Assembly (NCBI RefSeq): GCF_000002235.5
Contig: NW_022145549.1
Coordinates: 1,330,001 to 1,394,000 of the forward strand
Source: Strongylocentrotus purpuratus
Lineage: Eukaryota; Echinodermata; Echinoidea; Camarodonta; Strongylocentrotidae
Direction of reading: 5' to 3'
DNA: 64,000 nucleotides
Shown: positions 20,401-32,324 of the stretch, one piece after another
How the letters are laid out: every line of letters starts with the position of its first letter
How positions within the stretch are numbered: the first letter of the stretch is position 1
Notes under the pieces: model-generated
What the model was told of the DNA's origin: nothing
What the model saw: only the letters and a program-made list of their open reading frames with translations
The model's database searches: none
Position numbers and translations under genes: made by a program

Positions 20401-21529
20401 AATTATGCATACAATTTAAATATGTTAGTAGAATATCCAGTTTATTCCATTATGCATTTGGTCTAATCATTAGTTTGTGTAATAATGCCAGCTTTTCAGA
20501 CCCGCTTCATGAGTATAACATCCGATGGAAATATGCTTGCAATGGCCACAGTAGACCTGCTGCAGTATCAGACCAAACAGGCTACATGTATATGAACTAA
20601 GCAAAATGATAAGCTAGTAGCCTTACTGGTCTTTTAGACCAAATTATAATTAGACTGAAAACTGGAGAAAAAGAAAAAAGATGAGGGCACATGAATAGAC
20701 AAACTACATGTGTAGCTCTGGACAATTGCATTTGCAGTTGGATTGCAGACCAGTCTGTTCGGCCCTGTAGAAAAAAAGAAGATTACACAAGTTTGATAAC
20801 TACTGGCAAGATAGCATTGGACATGTAACATAGAGACAAGAACAGAATGGGTGCAGAGATTGAAGCCTGGGAATTTAACTGTATTTGTAAAATGAAAGCG
20901 ATTGGACTACATGTATATTACAGTCAAAATTGTCTAATAAGGCTACTGGTACCCAACAGAAACCAGAAGTAGGTCTCTGCATGCAGATGGCTATTCTGAA
21001 CAGGTTCTTCAACACACATTTCTTCCTAGAGCCTGTAGAGGGAGATGATAAGGTGCATGGTCTTTCAAGAGATGTGACCATAGCCATACGCAAATTTAGA
21101 AGTTGTAGACCTAAATGGCATTTCCCACAAATGGTTTGTGATTCAACACTTTGCATGTTACACAAGAAAGAAAAGGGAAGGGAGGCTGTACAGGAAGTCG
21201 GTCCAGACATCCCTGCAGTCTGTAGATCCTGGACTACATTCATGTAGATCTGGGAGACATGTAATTAGCAACCAATTACTGAACATTAACAGTCCTTGGT
21301 TGAATACAAAAAAACGTTTGTAAGAATGATGACAGAAATTTCTCTTGCCCTTTTAGACAAGAATAATTCTTAATCAAGTTGTCCATTGTGGTTGAAGCCC
21401 CAAACACACTGTAAACCTATGACAATTGGGTTTTTTGATCACTCCACAACGCTGCCCCTGTTTGCAATGACAGTACTTGTGCTACACTGTACATGTAGGT
21501 TCATGTGAACTGTGGACTGTGAACAACAA
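20401..21529. other. No supported gene; overlapping ORFs on both strands
   Basis: At 20875-21247 frames of 105 (plus) and 122 (minus) codons overlap. Neither has a recognisable domain, good splice sites or coding-like bias, so I do not call them genes. The rest is unassigned. Confidence 0.45.
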
Positions 21530-21725
21530 GGTACAGGGTTCGAATCATTGCCACAACACTAACGTCCTTTGGCAAGGCATTAATCTACATTTGGCACTCT
21601 CCACCCAGGTGAGGTAAAGGGTTACCTGGTAGGATTATTCTAGCTAGGGTAATAATTTCCAAAGCTCTTTGGAAGCCCCTATGCACTATACAAGAATGGA
21701 TTATTACTATTATTTCCATTAGTTC
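21530..21725 (+). mobile_element. tRNA-derived SINE, family B
   Basis: A B-box-like GGGTTCGAATC at about 21537 is followed by the family body: GTCCTTTGGCAAGGCATTAA, CTACATTTGGCACTCTCCA, CCCAGGTGAGGTAAAG and TACCTGGTAGGATT, and a tail with ATTACTATT. Other copies are at 22545 and 55443. Confidence 0.7.
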
Positions 21726-21962
21726 AAACAAGCTCTAGCTCAAGCTTGAGACATCAGAGTGATCAGTGTCTCTTGAGGGAAAAAGTCTTGAGTTTGAAAT
21801 GCTTCTTCTCCAATCTCCTGATTTGAGTATTCCCTGCTTGCTTGAGGAATTATCTGCAGTTTCACTGCACATCACAGTCTGGGTGTTTCTTCTCTGGCAA
21901 ATTAGCCTTCTACTACTATTGCCCAAATTGTTGGCTTTTCATGAACAACTCCCTAGTTTGAA

Positions 21963-22160
21963 GGCACAATGGTTTAGTGGTAGAGCAGTGTCCTCGTAAT
22001 CAGAAGGTCCCAGGTTCGAAACGGAGTAGATGTGCTAGTGCCCTTTGTTATGGCATTAATCCTCATTACCAGGTCCCTCGGAGAGGACTAAAAGATGTTG
22101 GTCCCCTGGTTGTTTACTTACAAGCACATGCTTTCTTAGGAGTCGGGTTTAAACAAAAAT
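21963..22160 (+). mobile_element. tRNA-derived SINE, family A
   Basis: The head GGCACAATGGTTTAGTGGTA has an A-box and is followed about 40 bp later by the B-box GGTTCGAAACG. The body reads GTGCTAGTGCCCTTTG, GGCATTAATCCTCATTACCA and GGTCCCTCGGAGAGGACTAA. This is the most complete of five copies (others at 33570, 39130, 52458 and 63600). Transcription by RNA polymerase III from the internal boxes is the known mode for such elements. Confidence 0.8.
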
Positions 22161-22544
22161 GAACAAAACCTATTTTTGCTAGGATAACAGGTCGAGCAAA
22201 TATACAGCGAAGTGGTGAAATAGCCGTCTATTGGCCTGATACATGTACGTGTCTGAAGCTATATTAATGTAGTTTTTAAGGCGTTTAAATGTCCCTTGAT
22301 TACAGTTTGTGGGCTATTTAGATAACTCAGTCTATTGTAAACTGGCCTGCAGTGTGAATAGAGACTTTCTGTTCATAGCAATAAGAAACAGGTGCATGTT
22401 ACAATGTGGGTGGGGAAAATCGTGATGACACCCAGAAATTCAATTGGCATCCTGGTAATTAACGTCTAAATAGGCGACCACCACAAGGGATGATAGCTAG
22501 TCCAGATGCACCAGAAACAAGTACATGTACGTCAGCCAGGGGCT

Positions 22545-22835
22545 TGCTACGTTGGTTGACTCTAGATTTGTCCTCCAGACTCTTATTTTATCATGACGTA
22601 GGCCACGGTTCGAGTCCTACCATGGTACTAATGTCCTTTGGCAAGACATTGATCTACATCTGCCACACTCAACCCAGGTGATGTAAATGAGTACCTGGCA
22701 GGAATTAATTCCTTGAAATGCTAGAGCGCCGTAATGGCAGCACAGCTAAAGCCAGGGTAATAATCGGGAGCGCCAGGAGTGTCAAAGCTGACAGACATGA
22801 GTGCTACACAAAAACCCACTATTAATATTATTATG
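22545..22835 (+). mobile_element. tRNA-derived SINE, family B, longer copy
   Basis: B-box ACGGTTCGAGTCC, then ATGTCCTTTGGCAAGACATT, CTGCCACACTCAACCCAGG, GTACCTGGCAGGAATTAATT, a segment with CTAGAGCGCCGTAATGG and an ATTAATATTATTAT tail. The extra 3' portion is longer than in the copy at 21530. Confidence 0.7.
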
Positions 22836-22885
22836 GGTTAGGGTTAAGTTGAGGTTTATGGTGAGATTTAAGATTTAGGTTCAGG
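22836..22885 (+). repeat. Degenerate GGGTTA-like hexamer run
   Basis: GGGTTAGGGTTAAGTTGAGG and TTTAGGTTCAGG follow directly on the SINE tail. Similar runs are at 48945-49040 and 63250-63330. Confidence 0.6.
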
Positions 22886-24066
22886 TGTATAGATCAAGTC
22901 CCTGGTACGGTCGATAGCCAAAGTTAGGAGTTGATTAGTGCTAGAAATTGACCATGGAGTAATTGTCGCTGGAGCATGTGTCATACTCCATCTATAATCT
23001 CTCTCTTCATAAACAAAATAAGTTAGTATGTCAAAGACTTGGACCATTGCCAATCAACTCGAACGCATCCGCAGGATTAATACAACATCACTCTCAGAGA
23101 AGGGGTGAAAACAGCTTTCTAATACCTCACCCTTGTTTGTCTATAATTCACGTCAAATCATTTCAGACGATCTCGGGAGACATTGCGATGCATAGCTTTA
23201 CCCCTTGGAGACGGGAGCCAGCAGAAGCAATTTGGAGCTCGGATGCAGCTCTCCGTAACACATCCACGTTCTTACAGATCAATCAGTACCCATTCTACGT
23301 CCTCTTTATTTAAAGGTAGTGTCAGTGCTTGGGAAGACAAACAAATCAAAGAGAAAGATAGATAGCATGCCTCCTCGTATTCGGTGGAGCAATACTTTCA
23401 AACACAGTGCCACCAGGAAAACATACTTTAATAAGAAATTTTAATTTCATGGAGAATATCTGGAGGATTTGAAAATTGATAATCTTGATGCCATAGAAGT
23501 TTTTTGGTGAGAATTTGAGCATTACAAGTGCAGAAATACAGAGGAATGACTGCATAAGGAGCGATTCTAAATGGGTTACAGTCAGACTATTAGACACCGG
23601 CCCTAGCTCCTACTGGCTTGTACCAATCTCCTATAAAATAATTTGTGTACAGCTAGAATGAATGAAATCAACCTAAAAAAAAACTTTACCTGGCATTCAA
23701 TTGGCCAGCAGATAAGGAGGATTAAGAAAATAAAGAATGACATGAAACTGCATGCATGGTACACCCAAGTTCGTCTGACTTGGGTTCAATGCGGGCACTA
23801 TTTACACTTTAATTTAGAGATACATTTAAAACAAAGAATCAGAATGATATCAGGAAGGCCACTTTCATGTGAGTTAGTCAAGATTAAGAATTATGAGGTG
23901 CCTCAACTCTACTCACTTTCAAATTAGGTCAATGCACATTAATTATCAAAAGTCAATGTCTGTGAAGTTATCATGTTACCAACACTTCATCTGTTATTAG
24001 AGACAATGTCTAGGCCAGCCTAGTGAGCCTACATTTATGCTGGTAGAGTATACCATTGATGGATCC
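22886..24066. other. No gene seen
   Basis: Several frames of 60-116 codons occur (for example 22963-23313 and 23643-23927), but none shows a domain, and the DNA has no exon-like borders. Confidence 0.45.
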
Positions 24067-24537
24067 AGCAGCCTTTTCACACACAGCTAAAATTCATCGT
24101 ATCCAGAGATGATTAGTATAAACATGTTTAACTCAACAGTTTTAAACATGTTAACAGAAAATTTTGCCAGTGTGAACATCGTTTATACGATGTTGGGATA
24201 GATACGAAGTCGCGATCCATACGCCCCTAAAAGCAGGCTGCGGATACGAAGTTCGTATCTAGAGAGCTTGACATTTTGTGTGTGAAAGGTTATTCGTGTT
24301 TAAACGTGTTTCAGACGTGTTTAAACTGGATGGAGCGTGCACTTTGATTGATATGGCATGACCTTCAATGTGCAATGGCACTACTGCGCATTTTACGAGC
24401 AGTAGTTAATCACGAAACGATTAACGATCGCACCGAAATTTCTGTGTGTGAAAGGCTCGTGATTAGTTAAAACACGTTTCAAACAAGTTTATACTAATCA
24501 TGTTTATAGAATTTTAGCTGTGTGTGAAAAGGCTGCA
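24067..24537. mobile_element. 471 bp fold-back MITE with 28 bp inverted ends
   Basis: GCAGCCTTTTCACACACAGC plus TAAAATTC at the left is matched by its complement at the right end. Flanks GGATCC (24061-24066) and GGATTC (24538-24543) look like a 6 bp target duplication with one change. A second set of arms inside (GATTAGTATAAACATGTTT against its diverged complement) makes the whole element fold. No coding capacity. Confidence 0.75.
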
Positions 24538-24544
24538 GGATTCT

Positions 24545-24560
24545 TGAGGGGGAGTGGGGG
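24545..24560 (+). repeat. G-run next to the fold-back element
   Basis: A near-pure G tract just outside the fold-back MITE, one of many such runs in the window. Confidence 0.8.
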
Positions 24561-24834
24561 GGGGGGGGATTGGGGAGGAAATGACCCCATCATCTCTCAG
24601 GTATCATAAGAAGAAATTCACACATTTTACAGGTGCTTATTGTTATGCCATTTAAAACAGGGGGATGGGGCACAATTATAACAATTTTAGGAGCATTTTG
24701 GGAATATACTTAATTAAGCCAGTGCTCTATACTGCTTTTGTTAGGGTCCAGATTGAAATGATTTGGTCTATGTGCATTCAGCTCTATGTAGAAAGTTTTA
24801 TCTGTGGGGGGTCTGGATCTAGACTTAAAGGCAC

Positions 24835-25028
24835 ACTGCCATACTTGTAGCTACTTGCTCCCTCTATATAGAAAACTTCCCCAATCGGTGCCTGTTGGTC
24901 CCCCATGATCCTCTTTTTCTTATGTTAAATGAGAGCTGAGTTAATGAGATAGCCACCTGTCACAGTGACCTCGATGGCTCTCTGTATGGTCTAATCCCTT
25001 CTGGCCCAGTAGTGGTGACGGTCTTTAA
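24835..25028 (+). mobile_element. TTAA MITE family 3, copy 1
   Basis: TTAAAGGCACACTGCCATAC begins it and GTCTTTAA ends it. Body motifs TAGCTACTTGCTCCCTCTAT, CGGTGCCTGTTGGTCCCC, TTTCTTATGTTAAATGAGAG and GGTCTAATCCCTTCTGGCC recur at 42291-42485 (inverted) and 62697-62869. Confidence 0.75.
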
Positions 25029-25834
25029 GGCATTCATGTGTTCTGGGCACCTGTCTGTTTGAGCTTTGCTTAAATACATGAGATATGCAGAATGGGTTGA
25101 GCTGGGAGGGGGGGGGGGGGGGGGGGGGAGAGGTGTGGCCCCTGGATATGCTTCTGTTCTAATTATGTATGTAGATCAGTTCACCTTGAATTATAATGCT
25201 GTTCAGTTTGTGCTTGGTTTAATCAGTATATGTGATTTTTATGGAATAAAATCTGCTGGTACAACAGGCCCCGTATTATCAAATTTCTGTTTTACCAAAA
25301 AGATTCCATAGTCATGAAGCATTCAAATAAATCTTTATTTTTTTTACCTGAAATTTAGAATACATTTTTTTAAATTTTGCATTAATTGCAAGACCCATAA
25401 TCATGAAGTATTATTATCAACTTTAAGATGTCCTCAGTGAGCTATTCTCCATTTGTTGTCTACAAGGAGAAAGTACAATTTTTTTTGGTATAGTATTAAA
25501 TCTAACAGACTTTGGTCATATTTCAGCACACATATATGCCTACAAAAAGGGGGACGGGTTTAAAAGCAAAATAAAGCTATGGAGAAAAATGGAAATCTGT
25601 GAAACTGAAACAAAACATGATATCGTGGTTGTTCCCCTGGTGGTACAGACCCTGTTATATTTGTTATGGCTCTAAATCGTTTTGTCTGCAAATATGAAAA
25701 TGTATTGGAAATAAAGATTAAAAAAACAACCTTGAAAGTAGGTAAGGGTTGGGAATTAGATTTCCTACCAATGTTTGGTCTTGGAAAGGTATTTTCCCCC
25801 GTTTTTTTAAAGTTAGATCTTACTAGTTTGGGCA
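25029..25834. other. No gene seen; G-run
   Basis: A G-run of about 20 lies at 25108-25129. Frames of 61-91 codons at 25560-25851 overlap on both strands and show no recognisable protein. Confidence 0.45.
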
Positions 25835-26218
25835 TTAAAGGGATCCGGTAACTTTGTCTCAGATTCTGAAAAAAAATTCAGGATTTAGATCATGATGCAA
25901 GGATAATTATAAACCTTTAGGTTAGTCAGGAACCCCATGACTTTTACAAGCCGATCGCCTGTCTGATTATCAAGATATTTATGATTGGAATTCAAAATTT
26001 GAAAACCGTTCGCCTGACGGTTTTCATAACACTACAGTCTATTGGGGAAAACGAGTATGGTAAAACCGGTCACTCAAAGATTTTTACTTTTTTGAGGCAC
26101 TTCTTGATCATTTTGAAGCGCAATTTTTGTAGGGCTTCAATATTACACCATATCACAGACACTGATAACACGTAGGGCTGTGTATCTCAGATTTAACATT
26201 GTTAAACGATCCCTTTAA
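25835..26218 (+). mobile_element. TTAA MITE family 1, copy 1
   Basis: TTAA-AGGGATC at 25835 and GATCCCT-TTAA ending at 26218 give a 7 bp inverted repeat with TTAA on both sides. TTAA duplications are typical of piggyBac- and Kolobok-type elements. The body has ACTTTTACAAGCCGATCGCC, GGTAAAACCGGTCACTCAAA and CAATATTACACCATATCACA. The second copy is inverted at 43192-43577. Confidence 0.8.
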
Positions 26219-27137
26219 TTTGAAGATGGATTGATTGATGAGTGATTGGTTATTCCAATTGTCTCACTCGTATTTTACATACCTGTAATGAAACTAAAAT
26301 AGCTACATTTCCCATTTTTCTTGAGTTTATTGTTGATTTTGGATTTGGGTACATGTATATCCTATGGGAACATATTTACAATGTTTGTACCTTACAACCT
26401 AGGTCTCCTAACCAAGACTAATTCAATAAATGGAAGGAAAAGGCTATGTTATCCTGTGAAAGTTGGTTATTTTACCAGGTCCTTGCCGTACTTGACACCA
26501 AGGATTGAGATATCAATCATATCTGAACTACATCTTGCACAGGAACAAGCCCACATCCGGCTCAGTGACCGGTGTGAATGAGCCACACATTGTAGAGAAT
26601 GGCATGGAGGAGGGGCCATGTTCACACTCACTAGAACTATATTTTCACCTGTGCCTTCAAAAAGAGGGACAATTATTCAGTGGTGAGACAAGTGTTTTTA
26701 CTTTCAGAACATCCTTCATTTCTGGCTACAGGAATAGGCTCCTATCTGCTCAGTGATTGTGTGAAGAAACCCACCTGTAGTGAATGGCATGGAGGAGAGG
26801 CCATGTTCAGACTTTAACTTTAAACCCACCTATAGGCCTTTATAAGGAAGCATACTTGTTCAGTTGTGAGAACAATGTTTTTTGTTTTATGTGTAGGACG
26901 TCTTTGGTTTCTTTCTTCAAGCAAATAATTTATCAGTGGTTGGAGCTGTGAAATCCATTGACATATTGGACCTTTGATTGATCTAGTCATTTAATCAATC
27001 AATAGTTGAAACAATAAGCTTGATTGATTGATTGAGTGAGTGAATGCATGAATGAATAAAGATGTTTATGCACTAATACATTCATTAATATCATTTAATT
27101 CATCAATCACTAAATTGATGTATGAATCAAATCTACA
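26219..27137. other. No gene seen; duplicated segment and TCAA-type words
   Basis: AGAGAATGGCATGGAGGAGGGGCC at about 26595 and a close copy at about 26780 mark a local ~185 bp direct duplication. Degenerate GATT/ATCA tetranucleotides run from about 26970 to 27130. Confidence 0.5.
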
Positions 27138-27511
27138 TTAAAGGTAAAGACGAGTTCTGGTCACGCGATTGCATTGTGAAAGAAACGTTGTGGAATCGAT
27201 CAGAAAAGGTTGATCATCTAGCATCTAGCATCTGCAAGGTTCTGGAATCATCAAAATCATAAGAAATTTGGCCCATTCTTCGTAAAGTTACAAGCACTAT
27301 ACACAGAAAGATGTATATGGGACTACCCTATATCTCTCACAGACCATGAGAGAAACAAATTTACCAAATATATGAATTAGTAGGTGGTTTCCCGGCTAAT
27401 TTTGTACCATCATGTATTAGTCAAAACATATTCTTTCACATGATTGGTAATGAGAGCTTCCATTTCTTTTTTTGAAATTGGGGCGTTTCCAATACTGGTC
27501 TTTACCTTTAA
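27138..27511 (+). mobile_element. TTAA MITE family 2, copy 1
   Basis: TTAA-AGGTAAAGAC opens it and GTCTTTACCT-TTAA closes it, a perfect 10 bp inverted repeat inside TTAA. Body motifs GCGATTGCATTGTGAAAGAA, TCAGAAAAGGTTGATC and CAGAAAGATGTATATGGGAC recur at 53467-53852. Confidence 0.82.
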
Positions 27512-27539
27512 GTACAAATTAGCCCAATTTTATGAAAAT

Positions 27540-27925
27540 TCTCACAATCAATCATAAGGCCAGGAGGCTCATATATGGTCAGTCATATCAATCCATCTAT
27601 CTGTATGTCAGTCAATCAATCATGAAAGTAATAAATCACTCAATCAATTGATCAATAAATTAACTAATTAATCAATCTACCTGTCAATCAATACTGCAAT
27701 CTGTCAATCTATCAGCCAGTCAATCAATCAATCTCTCAATATGTCAGGCAGTCAATGAATCGATTAAACAATCAACCACCAATCCGTCTGTTAACCAGTC
27801 TATCATCAATTGTGATCCATCAATTAATCAATCCAGTCATCCATCTATCCATCCAACAAGCAACTCATCCTTCATTCAATCTCTCACTCAATCATGCAAT
27901 CATTCACCACTGACTCACTCATCCA
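27540..27925. repeat. Degenerate (TCAA)n-type tract
   Basis: TCAATCAATCAATC words, with GTCAGTCAATC and CATCTATC variants, fill nearly 390 bp. Low complexity, not a gene. Confidence 0.8.
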
Positions 27926-27926
27926 G

Positions 27927-29290
27927 ACTACCGGTATTAAGATTCATTGTAGAGCATTCGATAATCATATACGGCAAGCAATGAATTTTTCCCTAGTCTG
28001 AATATCAAATTTATGAAGAAAACGTTGTATAATGAAACACCTGTTTGAGCTTCGTTTGGAACGAAAACTTGTTTATAAACTAGAATCACTCTCTAGTCTA
28101 GCTGAACTTGTCAAATCATATGAAAATCATCTAACTAGGTGGGACGTATCTTGACTGAGCACTGATGATTGACCAGCTGTCGCGTCAATTGACCTCTTCA
28201 AATATTTTAATTTTTTGTTATGGGACATTTCTTTAAACGGTGTTGTTTTCTAGTCTGTACACTCTTTTCGCTATACCATGATTTTGTATACAATGTTTCT
28301 TTATGAGATGATTCCTTATGCGATGATTCTTTATACAGTGCGTCCCAGAAAAAACGAAACCGAGAAGTATTGATGTTTTATCATAACTTAATCACAACCA
28401 TAATTAATGAATGATACATATTTGGAAAGCTTAGAGTCTCCTCTTTCAGTTGATGCATATTTAACGCATGAGTGATTAAAAGCAATTTGAAGGAAGGAAA
28501 CCAAAAAGTAATTTGGCGGGCGGTATCTGAATTTCAGAGAAAAATTCATATTTCTAGATAGTTCATTTTCTGCTCTTTCATATGATATCTCAATCAAGAA
28601 AAATGAGCCAGGAATAACAAAGTTCTGTTTGTTTAAAGTAGCCCTTACATTTTCATAATTTTAACAAACGAATTCGTTTTCACTGGGTGCCTGCCGTAGC
28701 AAAAAGTAGATTTGACAAAAGACTTAACTCCGTTTCGTTGACAATCAGCCATGCATGAAGACTCTCGTCTACGGCTGATTGTCAACGAAACGGAGTTAAG
28801 TCTTTTGTTAATTTCGTTTATTGATACGGCAGGCAGCCAGTGAAAACGAATTTGTTTAATAAAATTAAGGAAATGCAAGCACTACTTTAAACAAACAGAA
28901 CTTTGTCATTCCTCGCTCATTTTTCCTGATTGAGGTGTCATATGAAAGGGCAGAAACTCAACTTTCTAGAAATGTGAATTTTTCTTCGAAATTCAGATAC
29001 CGCCCGCCAAATTACTTTTTGGTTTCCTTCCTTCAAATTGCTTTTAATCACTCATGCATGAAAAATGCATCATGTGCGTAGCATCAACTGAAAGAGGAGA
29101 CTCTAAGCTTTCCAAATATGTATCATTCATTAATTATGGTTGTGATTAAGTTATGATAAAACATCAATACTTCTCGGTTTCGTTTTTTCTGGGACGCACT
29201 GTACAATGGTTCTTTATTTACAATGATTCTTTATACAATGTTTCTTTGAATGAATGGGTTTTGTACCCATTTCCTTTAGTCTGAAGGGGC
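27927..29290. mobile_element. Element with CAGACTA ends, split by a nested palindrome
   Basis: It begins CAGACTACCGG and ends TAGTCTGAAGGGGC. The direct repeat CACTCATC stands just before and after (27919-27926 and 29291-29298) and could be an 8 bp target duplication, although the left flank is itself repetitive. The same element without the insert is at 61279-61654. Shared inner motifs are AATGAAACACCTGTTTGAGC-like, GATTGACCAGCTGTCGCGTC-like, TCAATTGACCTCTTCAAAT-like and CTAGTCTGTA. The 866 bp fold-back at 28336-29201 sits in a small TTCTTTATACAATGA tandem repeat near its right end. Confidence 0.6.
28336..29201. mobile_element. 866 bp palindromic Tc1/mariner-like fold-back element
   Basis: CAGTGCGTCCCAGAAAAAAC at the left is matched by its complement at the right, and both are flanked by TA (28334-28335 and 29202-29203), the duplication made by Tc1/mariner elements. 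The two halves are long arms of about 415 bp, nearly complementary throughout. The innermost pair is ACAATCAGCC (28741-28750) with GGCTGATTGT (28773-28782), leaving a 22-base centre. Frames on both strands mirror each other and encode no recognisable transposase. As read, it would fold into one giant hairpin. Confidence 0.9.
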
Positions 29291-29298
29291 CACTCATC

Positions 29299-30464
29299 CT
29301 CCTCCCACTCAATGGATTAACCCTCAATCAACCAAGTAATACCTGTAACAATGATTGACATGATGGCCATTACACAATGCTCTTATACCTTTCTTATGGA
29401 CTTGATGGTCACAACGGACCACAATTATTGTAAATAATGCGTCTTACCTAGCCAATTATGTTAATGGATTTCATTTTCAGTGTACCGATATATATACTAA
29501 TTGTTGGTCAGGAACTTGATGTTGGTGTGATTTATTTTGCCCAAGTTTCTTTCCATCTCTAAATTTATTCCACACATTTTTCATTCAACAAGTAAAGGCA
29601 TGTATGCAAATCTTACTTTGATTGATTAGAATCAGACCAAGTACACCACATGTTGCCTAATATTTAAAAAAAAATTAAGATCAGTTTCAAGCAGAGAAAC
29701 AGGTTTCTAGTTTTCTCATGTAGATTTGTGATAAATTTTGAAAGTGAAAAATATGGTTCTAGAGAATGATCATTCACTATACAGTAAGGGATTTGAAAGA
29801 GATGAAAAGCTTTTTTTAATAAATATTGTGGAGATTCTTTATCTTTCGATTTTTTAAATTTTGTTGAGGTTCAGCTTTTTCATTGTGCTTCATCGACAGG
29901 TGATATTGAATTGCTCTCCTCTGTAATAAATGTTTTCCTAGCTACGGCAAAACGTTTCATCTCTTTTCAGAACATGCAACCAAATTCTATGAACACAATA
30001 AGCCAAGATTATATATCCTTCCCATCATCCAATACATTTATGTCAATGAAATGCAGCAATATACTAGAGCCAACTGTTACAGCACACTGCTACAATACCT
30101 GATTACAATCTGAATACAAGATAAGAGCTTTTGTATTGCCCCATAATGAAAGAGGCGGCATGTCGTAAATATCACTTTCCAACCGATTCCTCTGCCTCTA
30201 CTTATGACGATGATGTTCTTCAACACAGAAGCCTGGTGATCGTTAATCATAAAATGGTATAGAAGAGAAGTTCATATTTTTCAGCTTGGAATTGAGATAC
30301 TTGATGATGATTGAGATCGCTTTGAGTGCTACCGTCATGAATCAGATATTCTGAATTATTGCAAGCTCATCAGACAATGCTACACTGACAGATAATATCA
30401 AATTTGAGAAGCAAACTGGTTTTTACCATGTTATATAAATGCAAATATGTTTTTTGTCATTAAT
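29299..30464. other. No gene seen
   Basis: AT-rich DNA with no recognisable exon or repeat. A 63-codon frame at 29911 is not convincing. Confidence 0.45.
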
Positions 30465-30530
30465 AATAATAATATTCCACTTTTATATAGCGCTCAATAC
30501 AAATGTCTCTAAGCGCTTTACAGATATACT
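30465..30530 (-). repeat. Short interspersed repeat tail with (ATT)n
   Basis: On the minus strand AAAGCGCTTAGAGACATTTG and TGAGCGCTATATAAAAGTGG end in ATT triplets, a widespread 3' tail of short retroposons. Confidence 0.6.
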
Positions 30531-31923
30531 GTCATTGTCATTGTTTATCATCTGAATATACAAGTGCTGTACTCAAAGATATAACATTTGAGAAGAAAGT
30601 AGTTGTTACTATGTTACAATGTAAGTATGATTTTCCCATTTTATCATCTTAATTCACTATAGGAAGTAGTCTGGAGGGGGTTGGGGGCCTCATTATTCCC
30701 CCCCCCAAAAAAAGCCCTCCAAATTAATCTTTTGAACTCTGCCTGACTATATGTGGCATGTCATACGGGACCAATCCTCAAAAAGATTCACATATTTTAA
30801 CAACATAATGGTATAAAACGATATTCTGTTAAAACCATACTGTACTACCACACTACCATGAAATCCCCTCAAGCACTCCATGTATCTCAGGTCAGCTGTA
30901 GCAGTATGGTTTCGTAACTTGCTGCTTCCCTAGCTACTCTGTTGGTTCTTGTATCAAGTCCTCTGCAAAGTGGGAAGTAGGTATTTAGGTTACGCAATGT
31001 TGGCAATTTGACTATTAGACGGCCCTTGCAGCTAATGGTTATGCTAGGGTAGAAAGTTATTCATTTCTGTATTGCTTTAAGGCCTGAATATAAACTTAGA
31101 GTTTACTTCAATACCTGCTGATTTTTGTTAACAGTGATTGCAAGTGCATTTACTAGTCTGCTGTCAAGTGGTTTTTCTCTCAAGTTAGAGAGCACTTATG
31201 GTCTTTGAAATGTTAATGTTTCTTGACAGAAATAATAATAAGTTTATTTTGAATGCAGGATATCAGCTTGGAACTCCAAACATATAGTGTAAAACAATCT
31301 TCATCCCATCTGCAAAAGCAAGCATCAATTCTATGCACCGATTATTTGTTACATAGTAAACTTATTTTAGGATATTTTGACTTTTAATTGTTATTCAGAA
31401 TTTTCAATTAAACAATTTGGCTAATTCAAGTAACATAATTTTTGTGTTTTAGTAAAGGTTCAAAATTTACCTTTCATTGAAGGCACTAAGAATGTCTTTG
31501 TCCTTTGTTTTAATGTCAGTTTTTCTGAATGTAATTTGGATGAAAATCAGCCTCACTGAGCATGCATGTTGAAACACTAAGAGCATCCCCCCCTCACTCT
31601 GTATCAATTTAGTTTCAATTCAGAGTTGACCCCAGGTAGCAATACAAGCATGGCAAAAAACCTTTGATGATACCCAATCTTCCTAGTTGCACAATAATAA
31701 CTCGGTGTAAAAGAATGGAACCAAACTGATTATGATCTCATATCTACACAGCAGTGATTATACAAATTGCTCCTGACAAAAAGCAGATGCAATTTTGTCT
31801 TGCCAATCGGCTTCCAGTTTGGCAAATTACAATAGGGGCAGCATGTAGATAATCAATCACATTGATAAGAGACCTAGATTGATGTCATTTGGAGGCCGCC
31901 GCAGGCTTCCCCTCTCCTCAGAG
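30531..31923. other. No gene seen
   Basis: Unassigned AT-rich DNA with a short C-run at about 30699. No convincing exon borders. Confidence 0.45.
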
Positions 31924-32324
31924 TAGGCCTGTCTTCACTATCTCGAGATTGCCAAATATCCAGCTATTTGAACTATCCCGATCGCAAACTATCCAGCTAA
32001 TTTGCGTCTTCATCAGACCGAAGTAGCAATTAGAAGGACATTTGGTCAGGATTGTCATCCCAAGATATCTTGGGATAGTTTGTAAAATATCCCACTATTT
32101 TGCAAAATATTCAGCTATTTGTCCCGTGCGTCTTCACTAGACCGAAGATTCGCAATACGCGCTAACGCTGAGCAAAATATCTCAAGCTAATTTCTCAAGG
32201 TCGAGTTTCAAGTTTTGAGGTGGAATCTCGAGATAGTGAAGACGCGATTTGTTACTTCGGGATTATTTCCCAAATCAGAAATAGCGGGATATTTGGCAAT
32301 CTCGAGATGATGAAGATGCGCCTA
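31924..32324. mobile_element. 401 bp MITE with ~45 bp inverted ends
   Basis: The left arm includes CTCGAGATTGCCAAATATCC and the right arm its complement GGATATTTGGCAATCTCGAG with a few differences outside. The outermost bases read TAGGC on both ends. Inner repeats GTCTTCATCAGACCGAAG and GTCTTCACTAGACCGAAG occur twice here and again at about 18260-18370. The target duplication is unclear. Confidence 0.7.

Noticed and set aside
20875-21247. 105- and 122-codon overlapping frames
   Set aside because: Opposite strands, no domain, no convincing splice sites or start context; probably chance.
21963-22035. Functional tRNA gene
   Set aside because: Has A- and B-boxes but does not form a full cloverleaf by eye, and the same head recurs with a shared SINE body at four other sites.
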